From: Shinella sp. H4-D48
Lineage (GTDB): Bacteria > Pseudomonadota > Alphaproteobacteria > Rhizobiales > Rhizobiaceae
Assembly: GCF_022637395.1 (NCBI RefSeq)
Contig: NZ_CP093337.1
Coordinates: 2,712,001-2,776,000 of the forward strand
DNA: 64,000 bases
Reading direction: 5' to 3'
The position numbers and the translations under genes are program-made. Positions 26,144 to 35,207 of this stretch are shown here, one piece after another (within the stretch, counting starts at the first letter, position 1; every line of letters begins with the position of its first letter). Below the pieces are notes generated by a model. The model did no database searches. It worked only from the letters and a program-made list of their open reading frames with translations, and had not been told where the DNA came from.

Positions 26144-27418
26144 ATGACCGCACCTCAGCCGTTACTGACCGTCCCACTGTTTGCCAGGAAAGTGCCGGCG
26201 ATCGTAGGTCACCTCACCTATTCACGGGTAGGACTCCCCAACGCACAGAAGCGCCTGGCCGGGCGATACGCTCTTTGCCCTGACATTGACCTCGGCAGGT
26301 TCAAGATCCGGGCGGTCATCGATTGGCTTGCCGTAAGCGTGTTCTTGAAGAGGGCGACCCAGTTCCAATGGCTCCAGTCGGAGATAGCCGGAATTCTTGG
26401 TCGAACTCCATTCGTCAAGAACCGGCTCGGCAAGCCGAACGATTCATCCGATAGCTTTGAAGTAAGGTTCCAGGAACCTGAGATGGGAGCCGTCCTGAAA
26501 GCCATGGCCGCAATCGAGGCGAGGTATGGGATGGAGAGGGCGCCCGTCGTGAGTAGCGTCGAGATCAGCGTCGATTTCACGCCGAGGGTTCCCGGCGACT
26601 TGGAACGCGCGAAGATCGCCCGCGTGCTGATGAACCATCTCCTGGTCGAACAGGATGTGATCACGAACATTCGAGACCGCCCGAGGACGGTGTGGGGGCG
26701 CGACCAGCGTAGCGTTGCCCGGCTCATTTACGACTCGAAACACCTTACCGCGGAGGAGAATACGCGCTTCCTGATCGAGACAGAGCGAGATCGCGCGCCA
26801 TTTACGGATGGGACGCTAGAGATTGGTGCGAAGGAAGGGACCGTGCGCTGGCGTGTGATGGACAAGGTCATCGACCGGCAAAACGTCCGCGCCGGAACGT
26901 GCGTCGTGCTGGATGAGGCAGAGAAGCGTGCCAGGATCGAGGTTACTCTCGCCCAGCCGGAGGTAGAAGCCCTCGGCATCACGGCCCTCAGCGACCTCAA
27001 GCACCTGAACTTCACGCGCCTGCAGGGACGGTATTTCCGGTTCTTCTTCCCGACCTTTACTGGAGACGCCGCCCTGGATCCGGGAAGGAAATCAGCACTC
27101 CAACTTTGGCAGGATCGTCAACGCGCGATCAAGTTCGGCAAGAGCGGAGGACTGAGCTTGAAAGCGATGGATCGAGCACTCGCTGAGCAACAGGCCGGGA
27201 TCAAGCGACACGCCCTGCGGGATCTTCATCGGCGAGGACTACGCCTACCAGCAGCTAACAGGCCCGGGCGCGGGCCCGCGGGTTCGTTCGTGGCCTTTGA
27301 GGAGCTGAACAATCGCACGAGGACAGCACTCCGTAATCTCGGAAAGAGGATTGTCGCTGGCTTTGAATGTCAGGTGGAAGGGGAAGTAGGAGCTGCAGAG
27401 GGGGGACAGGAAGGATGA
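26144..27418 (+). CDS. Possible Rep_trans-like replication protein, catalytic Tyr missing
   Basis: A 424-aa protein of uncertain family. Its layout resembles Rep_trans (RCR plasmid/ICE replication initiation factor) proteins: IRAVIDWLAVSV (55-66), SVEISVDFTP (138-147), and above all GTLEIGAKEG (223-232) followed by WRVMDKVIDRQ and RARIEVTL (262-269), which parallels the family pattern GTLYLGSRKS...RIYDK...RIE. The tyrosine expected before DK, the nicking residue in RepD/RepC-type proteins, is Met239 here. The C-terminus is basic. It follows the DUF3102 gene after 286 bp in which I see no gene. The assignment is an inference and a profile search is needed. Confidence 0.4.
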   Translation: MTAPQPLLTVPLFARKVPAIVGHLTYSRVGLPNAQKRLAGRYALCPDIDLGRFKIRAVIDWLAVSVFLKRATQFQWLQSEIAGILGRTPFVKNRLGKPNDSSDSFEVRFQEPEMGAVLKAMAAIEARYGMERAPVVSSVEISVDFTPRVPGDLERAKIARVLMNHLLVEQDVITNIRDRPRTVWGRDQRSVARLIYDSKHLTAEENTRFLIETERDRAPFTDGTLEIGAKEGTVRWRVMDKVIDRQNVRAGTCVVLDEAEKRARIEVTLAQPEVEALGITALSDLKHLNFTRLQGRYFRFFFPTFTGDAALDPGRKSALQLWQDRQRAIKFGKSGGLSLKAMDRALAEQQAGIKRHALRDLHRRGLRLPAANRPGRGPAGSFVAFEELNNRTRTALRNLGKRIVAGFECQVEGEVGAAEGGQEG

Positions 27419-27644
27419 GAAGGTCCTAATAGAAGTTACTAGGCAACTGTCGTCACGGATTCTCCAGAACTCAGCCAAGACCGGCAGATCGGACGACGTT
27501 CCGACGGCTTCCGGCGAGAACTCAGTCAGAAAAACTGAGAGTTTCTAGTTCGCTCGCTATCTGACTGGCAACAACCAGGCCCCTTGATCAACTTTACAAC
27601 GATGAGGACAAACAACGCCAGCCACGGTTACGCAAGGACAGAGC

Positions 27645-28388
27645 TCATTGCACCGGCTCCACCTTCTCCCAGCCCAGCATATGCTCGTTCTTGTCGAGCC
27701 AGGCCTTGCGCTCCTGCCAGTCCGGCAGCACCCGCCCAACGAACTCCCAGAACTCCGGATCGTGGTTGCGGTGCTTCAGATGGCACATCTCGTGGACCAC
27801 GGCGTATTCCAGCACGGGCTTCGGTGCGAAGATCAGGTGCCAGTTGAGGTTGATCAGCCTGTCCTGCCCGCAGCTGCCCCACATGTGTTTCTGGTCTTTG
27901 ATATGAACGCCGCGCGGCTTCAGTCCGTGGCGCTCGCCATGCTTGCGGACGAAGTCGTGGGCGTCGTCGCGCACGCGGCGCTTCAGCCAAAGCCGGAGCG
28001 CGCTCTCGATAATGGTGTCGGAGGACTCCGGCGAAAGATCGGAGGGCTGGCGGATCTGGAAGCCGTTGCGGAAGCTGACTTCGACCAGGGAGCCGTCGAA
28101 GGGCTCGATCGTGAGCTTTGTCATCCGGCCACGATAGGGGATCTTGGCGCCGGTCACGAACTGGTAGACCCGCGTCTGCGCCCTGGCGCGCTCCGCCATG
28201 TGCTGCACGGTCTCGATGATCCAGGCGCGCCGGCGGTCCAGCACCGCTCTGATCTGCTCGTCGGTGGCGGTCTCTGGGACGAGGAGGTCAAAGGATTTTG
28301 GCGTGACGCTGAGGCTTGCCTTGCGCGCCCTCGGCGATCGCCGCAGGGTGTATTCGATCTCTTGAGCCCCGATGCGATACACGGCCAT
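27645..28388 (-). CDS. YgjP-like metallopeptidase linked to the hsd operon
   Basis: A 247-aa zinc protease of the YgjP/WLM (DUF45) type. The HExxH-like zinc motif is VHEMCHLKHRNHDPEFW in the last quarter, with the third ligand in the following segment. IKDQKHMWGSCG is the usual family segment before it. The start is 1 nt from the hsdR stop, so it is the last gene of a hsdM-hsdS-hsdR-ygjP operon, an association often seen with type I systems. It may process or turn over HsdR or act on DNA-protein adducts like SprT; this is inference. Confidence 0.82.
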   Translation of the reverse strand: MAVYRIGAQEIEYTLRRSPRARKASLSVTPKSFDLLVPETATDEQIRAVLDRRRAWIIETVQHMAERARAQTRVYQFVTGAKIPYRGRMTKLTIEPFDGSLVEVSFRNGFQIRQPSDLSPESSDTIIESALRLWLKRRVRDDAHDFVRKHGERHGLKPRGVHIKDQKHMWGSCGQDRLINLNWHLIFAPKPVLEYAVVHEMCHLKHRNHDPEFWEFVGRVLPDWQERKAWLDKNEHMLGWEKVEPVQ

Positions 28389-28389
28389 G

Positions 28390-31300
28390 TCACTGCCCCA
28401 CGAAATGCTTGAGCGCGTAGGCTTCGACTTCTTCCGGGATCTCCCTGAGCTGGGTCAGACCCGCCAGATGCGCCATGGAGCGCACCTGCTGGCGCAAGCT
28501 CTTGCGCAGGCCGTCCTTCTCCCACCAGCCTGATGGAGCGGTCACAGGATCGGTGTAGAGTCCTTCCAGCCGGATCGCCAGATCCTCGCCCTCCGGCCCC
28601 GAAGTAAAGCCGTTGAGGATCTGCAGGATACCATAGGCGCCGGGAGAGAGTCCCGCCTCGACATGAGCGGCATCCTCGTCCGTGATTTCCTTCGCCAGCT
28701 CTTCAGCTGCCTTCAGCTTTTCCGACCAGGAGAGCTGTGCACTTTCCAGCTTTTCCAAGAGCTGGCGCAGCCGTTCTGAGAACTTGCCATATTGATGCGG
28801 ACTATCGTCGATCCGCTCGGTCACCGTCTTGCGCAGCTCCGTCGTCTTGCGGATCGCCGCTGTCATCAGGTCTTCCTCGGTCTTGCCATCAGGATCGAAA
28901 TCCTCCCAGAACTCCGGATCGGTGATGTGGCGCAGCTTGACGGTGACGCTCAGGCCCGTCGCTTCCAGATGCTTCTCCAGCATCTCGCGGATCTTCTCGC
29001 TGTAACTCATCTGGTCGAAGGCCTGGCGCTTTTCGAAGTGCTGGGTGCCATAGAGCAGAAAGTTCGCGACCCACTTTAGATCGGCGGTGAACTCCAGCAC
29101 GCTTGGGTCCGGGCTTAGCGTTTCATAGAGCGCGATGAAGCTGCGGGCCTTCGCCTTGAAGTCGAACCACTTGTCCTCGGTGCCGAGCAGCTTCACGAAG
29201 GCATCATATTCCGCCTTCAGCGCATCCTTGTCGCTCGCCTTGCGCTTCAGCGGCTTCATCAGCGCGGCAACGGCAGAATGCGCTGCCCGCAGCTGATTGC
29301 GCAGATCGTCCAGGTCGCGCATGGCGTTCTTCACGTCATCAGCGCGGTAGGATGAGAGCGCCTCCTCAAGATGGCCGGACACCCCAATGTAATCGACGAT
29401 CAGCCCGTTGCGCTTCCTAGCGTCGGAAACGCGATTGGTGCGGGCAATCGCCTGCAGCAACCCATGCTCCTTCAGCGGCTTGTCGAGATACATGACGCTT
29501 TCGATCGGGCAGTCAAAGCCGGTCAGCAGCTTGTCGCAGACGATCAGAAACTGCGGGGCCTCGCTCTTGCGGCCAAAGGCCTTCTTCGCCAGCTTCTCGG
29601 CTTCGGCATCGAGATAATGAGCCTTCAGCTCGGTGCGGATCGCCTGCTTGTGGGCATCCTCGCTTGGCTTGCTGTCTTCCTGGTTGATCGAATAGACGCA
29701 GGCCGACATGGCATCGGCGCGGGCCAGCGCCTCGGCGGGCTCCATGCCCTCGGCTTCCAGATCCTCGGCAATGACCTTCGTCAGCGCCTGCTTGTAGAGG
29801 ATCACCGCCTCGCGATCGATGGCGACGATCTGCGCTTTGAAACCATCTGGCCGGGCATATTGCTTGAAATGCGTCCAGATGTCGTAAGCGATCAGTTCGA
29901 TGCGGCGCGGATGCTTGACCAGATCCTCGATTTGCACGCCGCGCTTCTTAATCTCGTTGAGCTTGTCATCATCGAGCTCGGCAAACCAAGTATCGAACAG
30001 AATGTCGATCTTTGCCTCGTCGATGTGCCAGTCCGTCTTGCGGCCGGTATAATAGATCGGCACCGTCGCGCCGTCGGCCACGGCGTCATCGATGCCGTAT
30101 TTGTCGAGATAGCCTTCGCCTGGCACACCGAAGTTTTCGTATGTGTTCTTGTCGTCCTTTTTGACCGGCGTGCCGGTAAAACCGAAGAACCGGGCGTTGG
30201 GCAGCGTCGCGCGCAGATAGGCGCCCAGATCCTTTTCCTGGGTGCGGTGGGCCTCATCCACCATCACGATCCAGTTCTCGGAATTGGCAATGGGCTCCCT
30301 CGAGCCCTGGAACTTGAAGATCGTGGAAAGCGCGGTGTGCCCGTCCTTGCCGCTGCGGATCAGCGCGTGCAGATCCTTGATGCTTTCGATCGCCGTCGGG
30401 TTCGGCAGGCCGCAGGCGACAAAGGTGCCGCTGATCTGGGAATGCAGGTCCACCCGGTCGGTCAGCACCAGAATGTTGGGGTTGGTGAGCCTCTCGGATG
30501 GGATGGTCCGGTGCGTCTTCAGCTTCAGCGCGGCAAACACCATGGTCAGCGATTTACCGCTGCCCTGGGTGTGCCAGATCAACCCCTGGCGATGCTTGCT
30601 CTCGATCACCCGCTCGACGATGCGGTTGACGGCGCGGAACTGCTGGTAGCGGCAGATTTTCTTGATCGTGCCGGTCTCTGCCTTTTCAAAGACAACATAA
30701 TGCGCGATGAGGTCGAGCAGACGGCTGGGCTCCAGCAGGCACCAGAGACCCTTGGCGAGCGGATCGGGAAAATCACTCTCGACCTTCGGCCAGGGGTCGC
30801 GCCATTCGGCATAGTATTTCGAGCCGGAGCCGGTTGCGCCATAGAGCACCAGCGCGCCGTCGGTCACGATATTGAAGACATTGGAGAAGAACAGGCGCGG
30901 AATGTCCTGCTCATATTGCCTGATCTGCTCGAAAGCCTCGCCGGTCTTGTCCTTCACATTCAACGGGCTTTTCGCCTCGATGACGACGAGCGGAATACCG
31001 TTCACATAGACCACAACATCGGGCTTGCGCGTGTTCTGAGCCTTCACCCTGAGCTGATGTGTTACGACAAATAGGTTGTTGCCGGGATTAAGAAAATCGA
31101 TCACGCGCAGCGTCTGGCGCATTTCCTGGCCGGTCACCTTGCGGGCATAATCGCCGCGCAGCACCTTCAGCCAGGCCTCGTTGTCGCTGATCGCGGCAAG
31201 CTCGCCATAGGCGGCTTCGGCAGACGGGCGGTCGATCCCGTTGACGCGCATCAGCGCCTCGATCAGATGCGAGCGAAACAGAACCTGGTTCTCGCCCTCG

Positions 31301-31404
31301 CGCAAGGCTGCATGGTCTGCCGGCGCCACGAAGCGATAGCCAATGGCCTTCAGGTGCTCGATCGTGGGGCGCTCGGCAAAATGCCATTCGGGGCCGTGGC
31401 TCAT
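28390..31404 (-). CDS. hsdR: Type I restriction enzyme, endonuclease/translocase subunit HsdR
   Basis: A 1004-aa subunit that translocates DNA with ATP and cuts unmethylated DNA. The PD-(D/E)XK nuclease is at about residues 129-145 (KPDVVVYVNGIPLVVIEAKS; Asp129, Glu143, Lys145). Helicase Walker A is HTQGSGKS (278-285), the DEAH box is VDEAHRT (382-388), followed by FFGFTGTPV. The motif VI region is DCPIESVMYLDKPLKEHGLL...ARTNR. The protein is full length with all key residues. A 7-nt gap separates it from hsdS. Confidence 0.95.
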   Translation of the reverse strand: MSHGPEWHFAERPTIEHLKAIGYRFVAPADHAALREGENQVLFRSHLIEALMRVNGIDRPSAEAAYGELAAISDNEAWLKVLRGDYARKVTGQEMRQTLRVIDFLNPGNNLFVVTHQLRVKAQNTRKPDVVVYVNGIPLVVIEAKSPLNVKDKTGEAFEQIRQYEQDIPRLFFSNVFNIVTDGALVLYGATGSGSKYYAEWRDPWPKVESDFPDPLAKGLWCLLEPSRLLDLIAHYVVFEKAETGTIKKICRYQQFRAVNRIVERVIESKHRQGLIWHTQGSGKSLTMVFAALKLKTHRTIPSERLTNPNILVLTDRVDLHSQISGTFVACGLPNPTAIESIKDLHALIRSGKDGHTALSTIFKFQGSREPIANSENWIVMVDEAHRTQEKDLGAYLRATLPNARFFGFTGTPVKKDDKNTYENFGVPGEGYLDKYGIDDAVADGATVPIYYTGRKTDWHIDEAKIDILFDTWFAELDDDKLNEIKKRGVQIEDLVKHPRRIELIAYDIWTHFKQYARPDGFKAQIVAIDREAVILYKQALTKVIAEDLEAEGMEPAEALARADAMSACVYSINQEDSKPSEDAHKQAIRTELKAHYLDAEAEKLAKKAFGRKSEAPQFLIVCDKLLTGFDCPIESVMYLDKPLKEHGLLQAIARTNRVSDARKRNGLIVDYIGVSGHLEEALSSYRADDVKNAMRDLDDLRNQLRAAHSAVAALMKPLKRKASDKDALKAEYDAFVKLLGTEDKWFDFKAKARSFIALYETLSPDPSVLEFTADLKWVANFLLYGTQHFEKRQAFDQMSYSEKIREMLEKHLEATGLSVTVKLRHITDPEFWEDFDPDGKTEEDLMTAAIRKTTELRKTVTERIDDSPHQYGKFSERLRQLLEKLESAQLSWSEKLKAAEELAKEITDEDAAHVEAGLSPGAYGILQILNGFTSGPEGEDLAIRLEGLYTDPVTAPSGWWEKDGLRKSLRQQVRSMAHLAGLTQLREIPEEVEAYALKHFVGQ

Positions 31405-31411
31405 GGGGCGC

Positions 31412-32647
31412 TTACTCCGCAGCCATGGGCAGGGCGTCGGTGACGCGCTTGCGGCCGGTGAGCACGTCGGACATCAGGGCGGATTTGCAGTCCTCAAGGC
31501 GCGATAAAGTCTTCTCGTTTCTGTGTAGCGCCTCATCCAGCGACCTTAGGGTGGAAGTCAAGCGCAACTGAACCTCTCTGGGAGCCACAGGTATAGGTAG
31601 TGCACGAACATCTCCTACTCGCAGATGGCCGACAGTAGAACCGCCAGCCCGCCGGAACATCTCCTGTTTTACTGCCCCTGACTGGAGCGCATACAACAGG
31701 AAATCGGAGCTGACACGAGATGTATCCGGTCGCATGAACATCATCCGCTGCCCCAGACAAAACGCCATTGCAGGGGCCATGCAGACCTCGCCATATGGAG
31801 CCTCTCGGGTGAAAAGAATATCCCCTGCTCTAGGCACTCCCTTCGCCGTCCATTCTTGAAAGCTCTGCTTGTCAGTGAATTGAAGCCCATCATATCGGAA
31901 GCGGCCGTTACGAACATTTGGCGTTCGAACAACTGCGTAACCATTTTCGGTCACCGGAGGAGTGCGATTTTTGCAGTCAATGATACTCTCGCAAATGCTT
32001 GAAGCAGGTTCTACCGACCATCCTTTGAAGGTGTCATCCGCAGTTGACCGCCCGACAGCCCGATGTTCTGGGAAGGACGTCGAAAGGATCTCTGAGCGGA
32101 CCTTTCTCGTCTGCTCGATCACCGTCCGCGTTGCCGCAATGGCCTCATCGGCGCTGGACAGGATTTCGGCGATCCGGCGCTGCTCGTGGAGCGGGGGGAG
32201 AGGAATCGAGAGTTTTCCCAAAGTCGAGAAAGAGATCGACTTACGGCGATTGACGCCTCCGTTTCCAAGCGCATCAAACTGACCATTCGTGGCATACAAT
32301 TTGAAAAGACGAAGAATAAAATCCGGATCCGCCTGACGTTCGTCGATCTCAAACACTGTATACATGGGGCTGATTAGCCCCATGTCGAAACGAGTGAGAC
32401 GATCGATTGACCCCTCATCGAGGTGGATCGTCGCGTAAGCAAATTGTCCGTTCCGAACGATCTTGTAGTTCTCGGTGTCTGCGCTAAACACCTTTTTCTT
32501 GAAATATTCCTCAGAAGGGACGAAGCCGTCGTATTTGGTGACGCTTAGAACCGGGATCTCATCACGGCTGCGATTTCTTGCTGACACGTCGGACGCAATG
32601 TCGCTGAAAGCGGTCAGCCTCCACCCCTCGGCCACCTCAGGCGACAT
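31412..32647 (-). CDS. hsdS: Type I restriction enzyme, specificity subunit HsdS
   Basis: A 411-aa subunit with the usual two target-recognition domains separated by conserved helices: PLPPLHEQRRIAEILSSADE near residue 150 and the C-terminal helix TLRSLDEALHRNEKTLSRLE. TRD1 covers about residues 1-145, TRD2 about 215-355. The recognition sequence cannot be predicted from sequence by eye. ATG 32647 is used rather than TTG 32653; GGGAG precedes it, and it overlaps the end of hsdM by 11 nt. Confidence 0.92.
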   Translation of the reverse strand: MSPEVAEGWRLTAFSDIASDVSARNRSRDEIPVLSVTKYDGFVPSEEYFKKKVFSADTENYKIVRNGQFAYATIHLDEGSIDRLTRFDMGLISPMYTVFEIDERQADPDFILRLFKLYATNGQFDALGNGGVNRRKSISFSTLGKLSIPLPPLHEQRRIAEILSSADEAIAATRTVIEQTRKVRSEILSTSFPEHRAVGRSTADDTFKGWSVEPASSICESIIDCKNRTPPVTENGYAVVRTPNVRNGRFRYDGLQFTDKQSFQEWTAKGVPRAGDILFTREAPYGEVCMAPAMAFCLGQRMMFMRPDTSRVSSDFLLYALQSGAVKQEMFRRAGGSTVGHLRVGDVRALPIPVAPREVQLRLTSTLRSLDEALHRNEKTLSRLEDCKSALMSDVLTGRKRVTDALPMAAE

Positions 32648-34127
32648 AGCCAAGCTCCCGCAGAAAGCCCATCATCCGCGCTTCTGCCGCATCTCGCTCG
32701 GCCTGAATCTCTACCAGCTTTTCTACTTCCGCCGCGACATCGACCTCCTCGGTTTCTTCGCCCAAATGCACATAGCGGCTGATGTTAAGGTTGAAATCGT
32801 TCGCCTCAATCTCGCTTGCTGGCACCACACGCGCCAGCCGCTCGGCATCGGCAAAGTCGTCGTATGCCTTTGCCAGCGTAGCGACATTGGCATCCGAAAG
32901 TTGGTTCTGGTTCTTGCCATCGATCTTCTGTTCGGCACCGTTGACAATCAGGATCTGGCCCTTGCGGTCCGCCGGCTTATGTTTGCGCAGGATCAGGATA
33001 CAGGCCGGAATGCCCGCGCCATAAAAAAGATTGGGCGCCAGGCCGATGACGGCCTCGATCAGATCATCCCTGATCAGCCCCTCGCGGATCTTGCCCTCCG
33101 CGCCGCCGCGAAACAGCACGCCATGCGGCAGCACCACGCCGCAGACACCATCCTCCTTCAGGCTCGCCACCATATGCTGCACGAAGGCGAGATCGCCATA
33201 GGATTTCGGCGGGCAGCCATAGCGGTCGCGGCCATAGGCATCGCCCTTCGACCAGACATCATGGCCCCAGCTTTTCAGCGAAAAAGGCGGGTTGGCCAGC
33301 ACCCTGTCAAAGGTGCGGATGGCCTTCACGTTGTCGCCCGTCAGATGTTTCGGCTCCAGCAGCGTATCGCCGCGCGCCACCTGCGCATCGTCAATATCAT
33401 GCAGGAACAGGTTCATTTGGCAGATGGCCCAGGTGTTGAGGTTCCGTTCCTGGCCGAACAGCGAGAGACTCTTGGGGTTCTTGCCCTGCCGCTCCAGGTG
33501 ATGCACCGCCTCCAGGAGCATGCCGCCCGAGCCGCAGGTGGGGTCATAGATCGACATGCCTTCTTCGGGCTTCAGGCACTCGACGATCAGCCGCACGACC
33601 ATCTTCGGCGTATAGAATTCGCCGCCCTTCTTGCCGGCATCATCGGCAAACTGGGCGATTAGATATTCATAGGCCTGGCCCAGCACATCCGGCTCGACAT
33701 CTGAGTTTCGCAGGCGATAGGTCTCGAAATGCTGCAGCAGCTTTTCCAGCATGGCATCCGGAAAGCGCTCCTTGTTGTTGAAATCGACATCTTGGAAGAC
33801 GCCGCGCAGCTTCATGTTCGCGTCTTCAATGGCGCGGAAGGCGGCATTCAGATGCGTGCCAATATCGGTCGTGTGCTTGCGCACATCCTTCCAGAAATGG
33901 CCCTTGGGGATATCGAACCGATGCTCGTCGGGATCAGCCGCCAAATCGGCATCATGGTAGCGCGCCAGCCGCTCCTCATACTCTTCCTCCCAGACATCCG
34001 AGAGGCGTTTGAAGAACAGCAGACCGAAAATGTAGTGCTTGTAGTCGCCGGAATCGATCGATCCCCGCAGGATATCCGCTGCCCGCCAGAGATGGTTTTC
34101 CAGCTGCGCCAGGCTCAACGTCGTCAT
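32637..34127 (-). CDS. hsdM: Type I restriction enzyme, methyltransferase subunit HsdM
   Basis: A 496-aa N6-adenine methyltransferase. The SAM motif is YDPTCGSGG (194-202), the catalytic motif NPPF (279-282), and the N-terminal HsdM bundle precedes them. The family member is intact. The first gene of the hsd operon, it is read from about 34.2 kb. The final segment LGYVA overlaps the hsdS start. The 200-bp region upstream to the next gene (34329, divergent) holds the promoters of both; I cannot resolve them confidently. Confidence 0.95.
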   Translation of the reverse strand: MTTLSLAQLENHLWRAADILRGSIDSGDYKHYIFGLLFFKRLSDVWEEEYEERLARYHDADLAADPDEHRFDIPKGHFWKDVRKHTTDIGTHLNAAFRAIEDANMKLRGVFQDVDFNNKERFPDAMLEKLLQHFETYRLRNSDVEPDVLGQAYEYLIAQFADDAGKKGGEFYTPKMVVRLIVECLKPEEGMSIYDPTCGSGGMLLEAVHHLERQGKNPKSLSLFGQERNLNTWAICQMNLFLHDIDDAQVARGDTLLEPKHLTGDNVKAIRTFDRVLANPPFSLKSWGHDVWSKGDAYGRDRYGCPPKSYGDLAFVQHMVASLKEDGVCGVVLPHGVLFRGGAEGKIREGLIRDDLIEAVIGLAPNLFYGAGIPACILILRKHKPADRKGQILIVNGAEQKIDGKNQNQLSDANVATLAKAYDDFADAERLARVVPASEIEANDFNLNISRYVHLGEETEEVDVAAEVEKLVEIQAERDAAEARMMGFLRELGYVA

Positions 34128-34328
34128 CTATGCTCATCCCTCACATCAGCCGCAGGCCGATCCTACCAAATCGCCGCGCACCGGCAAATTATCTGGACAA
34201 GGGCGACAAAGCGAATAGAAATTTGAGCACAATCTGCGGTCACAGCCGAGGTGAATCTTGAGCGATATCAAACTGCTTAACTTTGGGGATGGATACGGTG
34301 GGTCCGCTGGTCTTCGGATTTTCCAGTC

Positions 34329-35126
34329 ATGAACTGTCGGCGTCAAAAGCAAGTCAGCTATCTTGAAGGCGTCGCACTCGGGCTCTTTGTAGCGACCTTG
34401 GCCTTTTTGTTCGCCTTCATGTTGATTGACTTCAACTTGGGAAATGACGACTGGGTGAGCTTCTTCGGAAGCATCGTCGTCGCGCTCTTTTCCATAGGCG
34501 CTGCATGGCTGGCGTTGCAAGGTAACAAGGCGCAAATACAGCAGGCGGCAGACTTAGAAGAAGAGCGGAGGATTCGGTCTCTTGCAGCGGCAAGAGCGAT
34601 GCTGCCTGCCGTGCTGTCCGAGATTTGTAAGGTTGCGCAAAATAACTTGCGACTACGTTTCGCCCCCGGCTACGGGCCGATCGGGTCCGAGCTGGCAGAC
34701 GCAACGGTCTTCCAGCCGATGCCTGAAGCCGTAATCCCTGTGCTCAAGGAAGTGATTCAGTATTCGGATCCGGCTACGCAAGACCGGCTGAGCAATATTC
34801 TTCGACATTTCCAAGTGTTCGAGGCTAGGCGGTCTGGAACCGAAACGACTGTGCTTCAACCTTTAGTCGCGGAGGGCCAGCTACCAACCCACAACGCTAT
34901 TTCGGAAGTGTTGGGGTGGGCTGCGGTCTATGCGATGGCGGAAAGCGCCTTCGATTTCGCACGCGGAACCACATCTTCAATTCCGCCGACCATCAATGCT
35001 GCAGATATTCGGCGGGCGTTTTTCAGCGCCAGTATTGTATTGGAGAACTACCCCCTATTGGTCCAAATACTGGATGCGAGAGCTCAAGGAGGGCGGTTGG
35101 AGCTGCGTTGGGACGCTCACACCTAA
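34329..35126 (+). CDS. Membrane-anchored hypothetical protein
   Basis: A 265-aa protein with two N-terminal transmembrane helices (about residues 12-35 and 43-64) followed by a helical cytoplasmic domain of about 200 residues starting with a charged segment DLEEERRIRSLAAARAM. No family is recognised. It is the only plus-strand gene between the hsd operon and the kinase operon, whose last gene it faces convergently. Proteins with two N-terminal helices and an unknown soluble domain are common as membrane effectors in defence islands, but nothing specific is seen here. Confidence 0.65.
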   Translation: MNCRRQKQVSYLEGVALGLFVATLAFLFAFMLIDFNLGNDDWVSFFGSIVVALFSIGAAWLALQGNKAQIQQAADLEEERRIRSLAAARAMLPAVLSEICKVAQNNLRLRFAPGYGPIGSELADATVFQPMPEAVIPVLKEVIQYSDPATQDRLSNILRHFQVFEARRSGTETTVLQPLVAEGQLPTHNAISEVLGWAAVYAMAESAFDFARGTTSSIPPTINAADIRRAFFSASIVLENYPLLVQILDARAQGGRLELRWDAHT

Positions 35127-35207
35127 CGGATTCTTCGATTCCAGCTCAGGTTTAATACGCCCCCCGCCAAGACTTACTAGACGAGGTCAATAACTTGGTG
35201 GTGCGCA

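Noticed and set aside
29371-31074. 567-codon plus-strand frame opposite hsdR
   Set aside because: Antisense shadow of an intact HsdR with all motifs.
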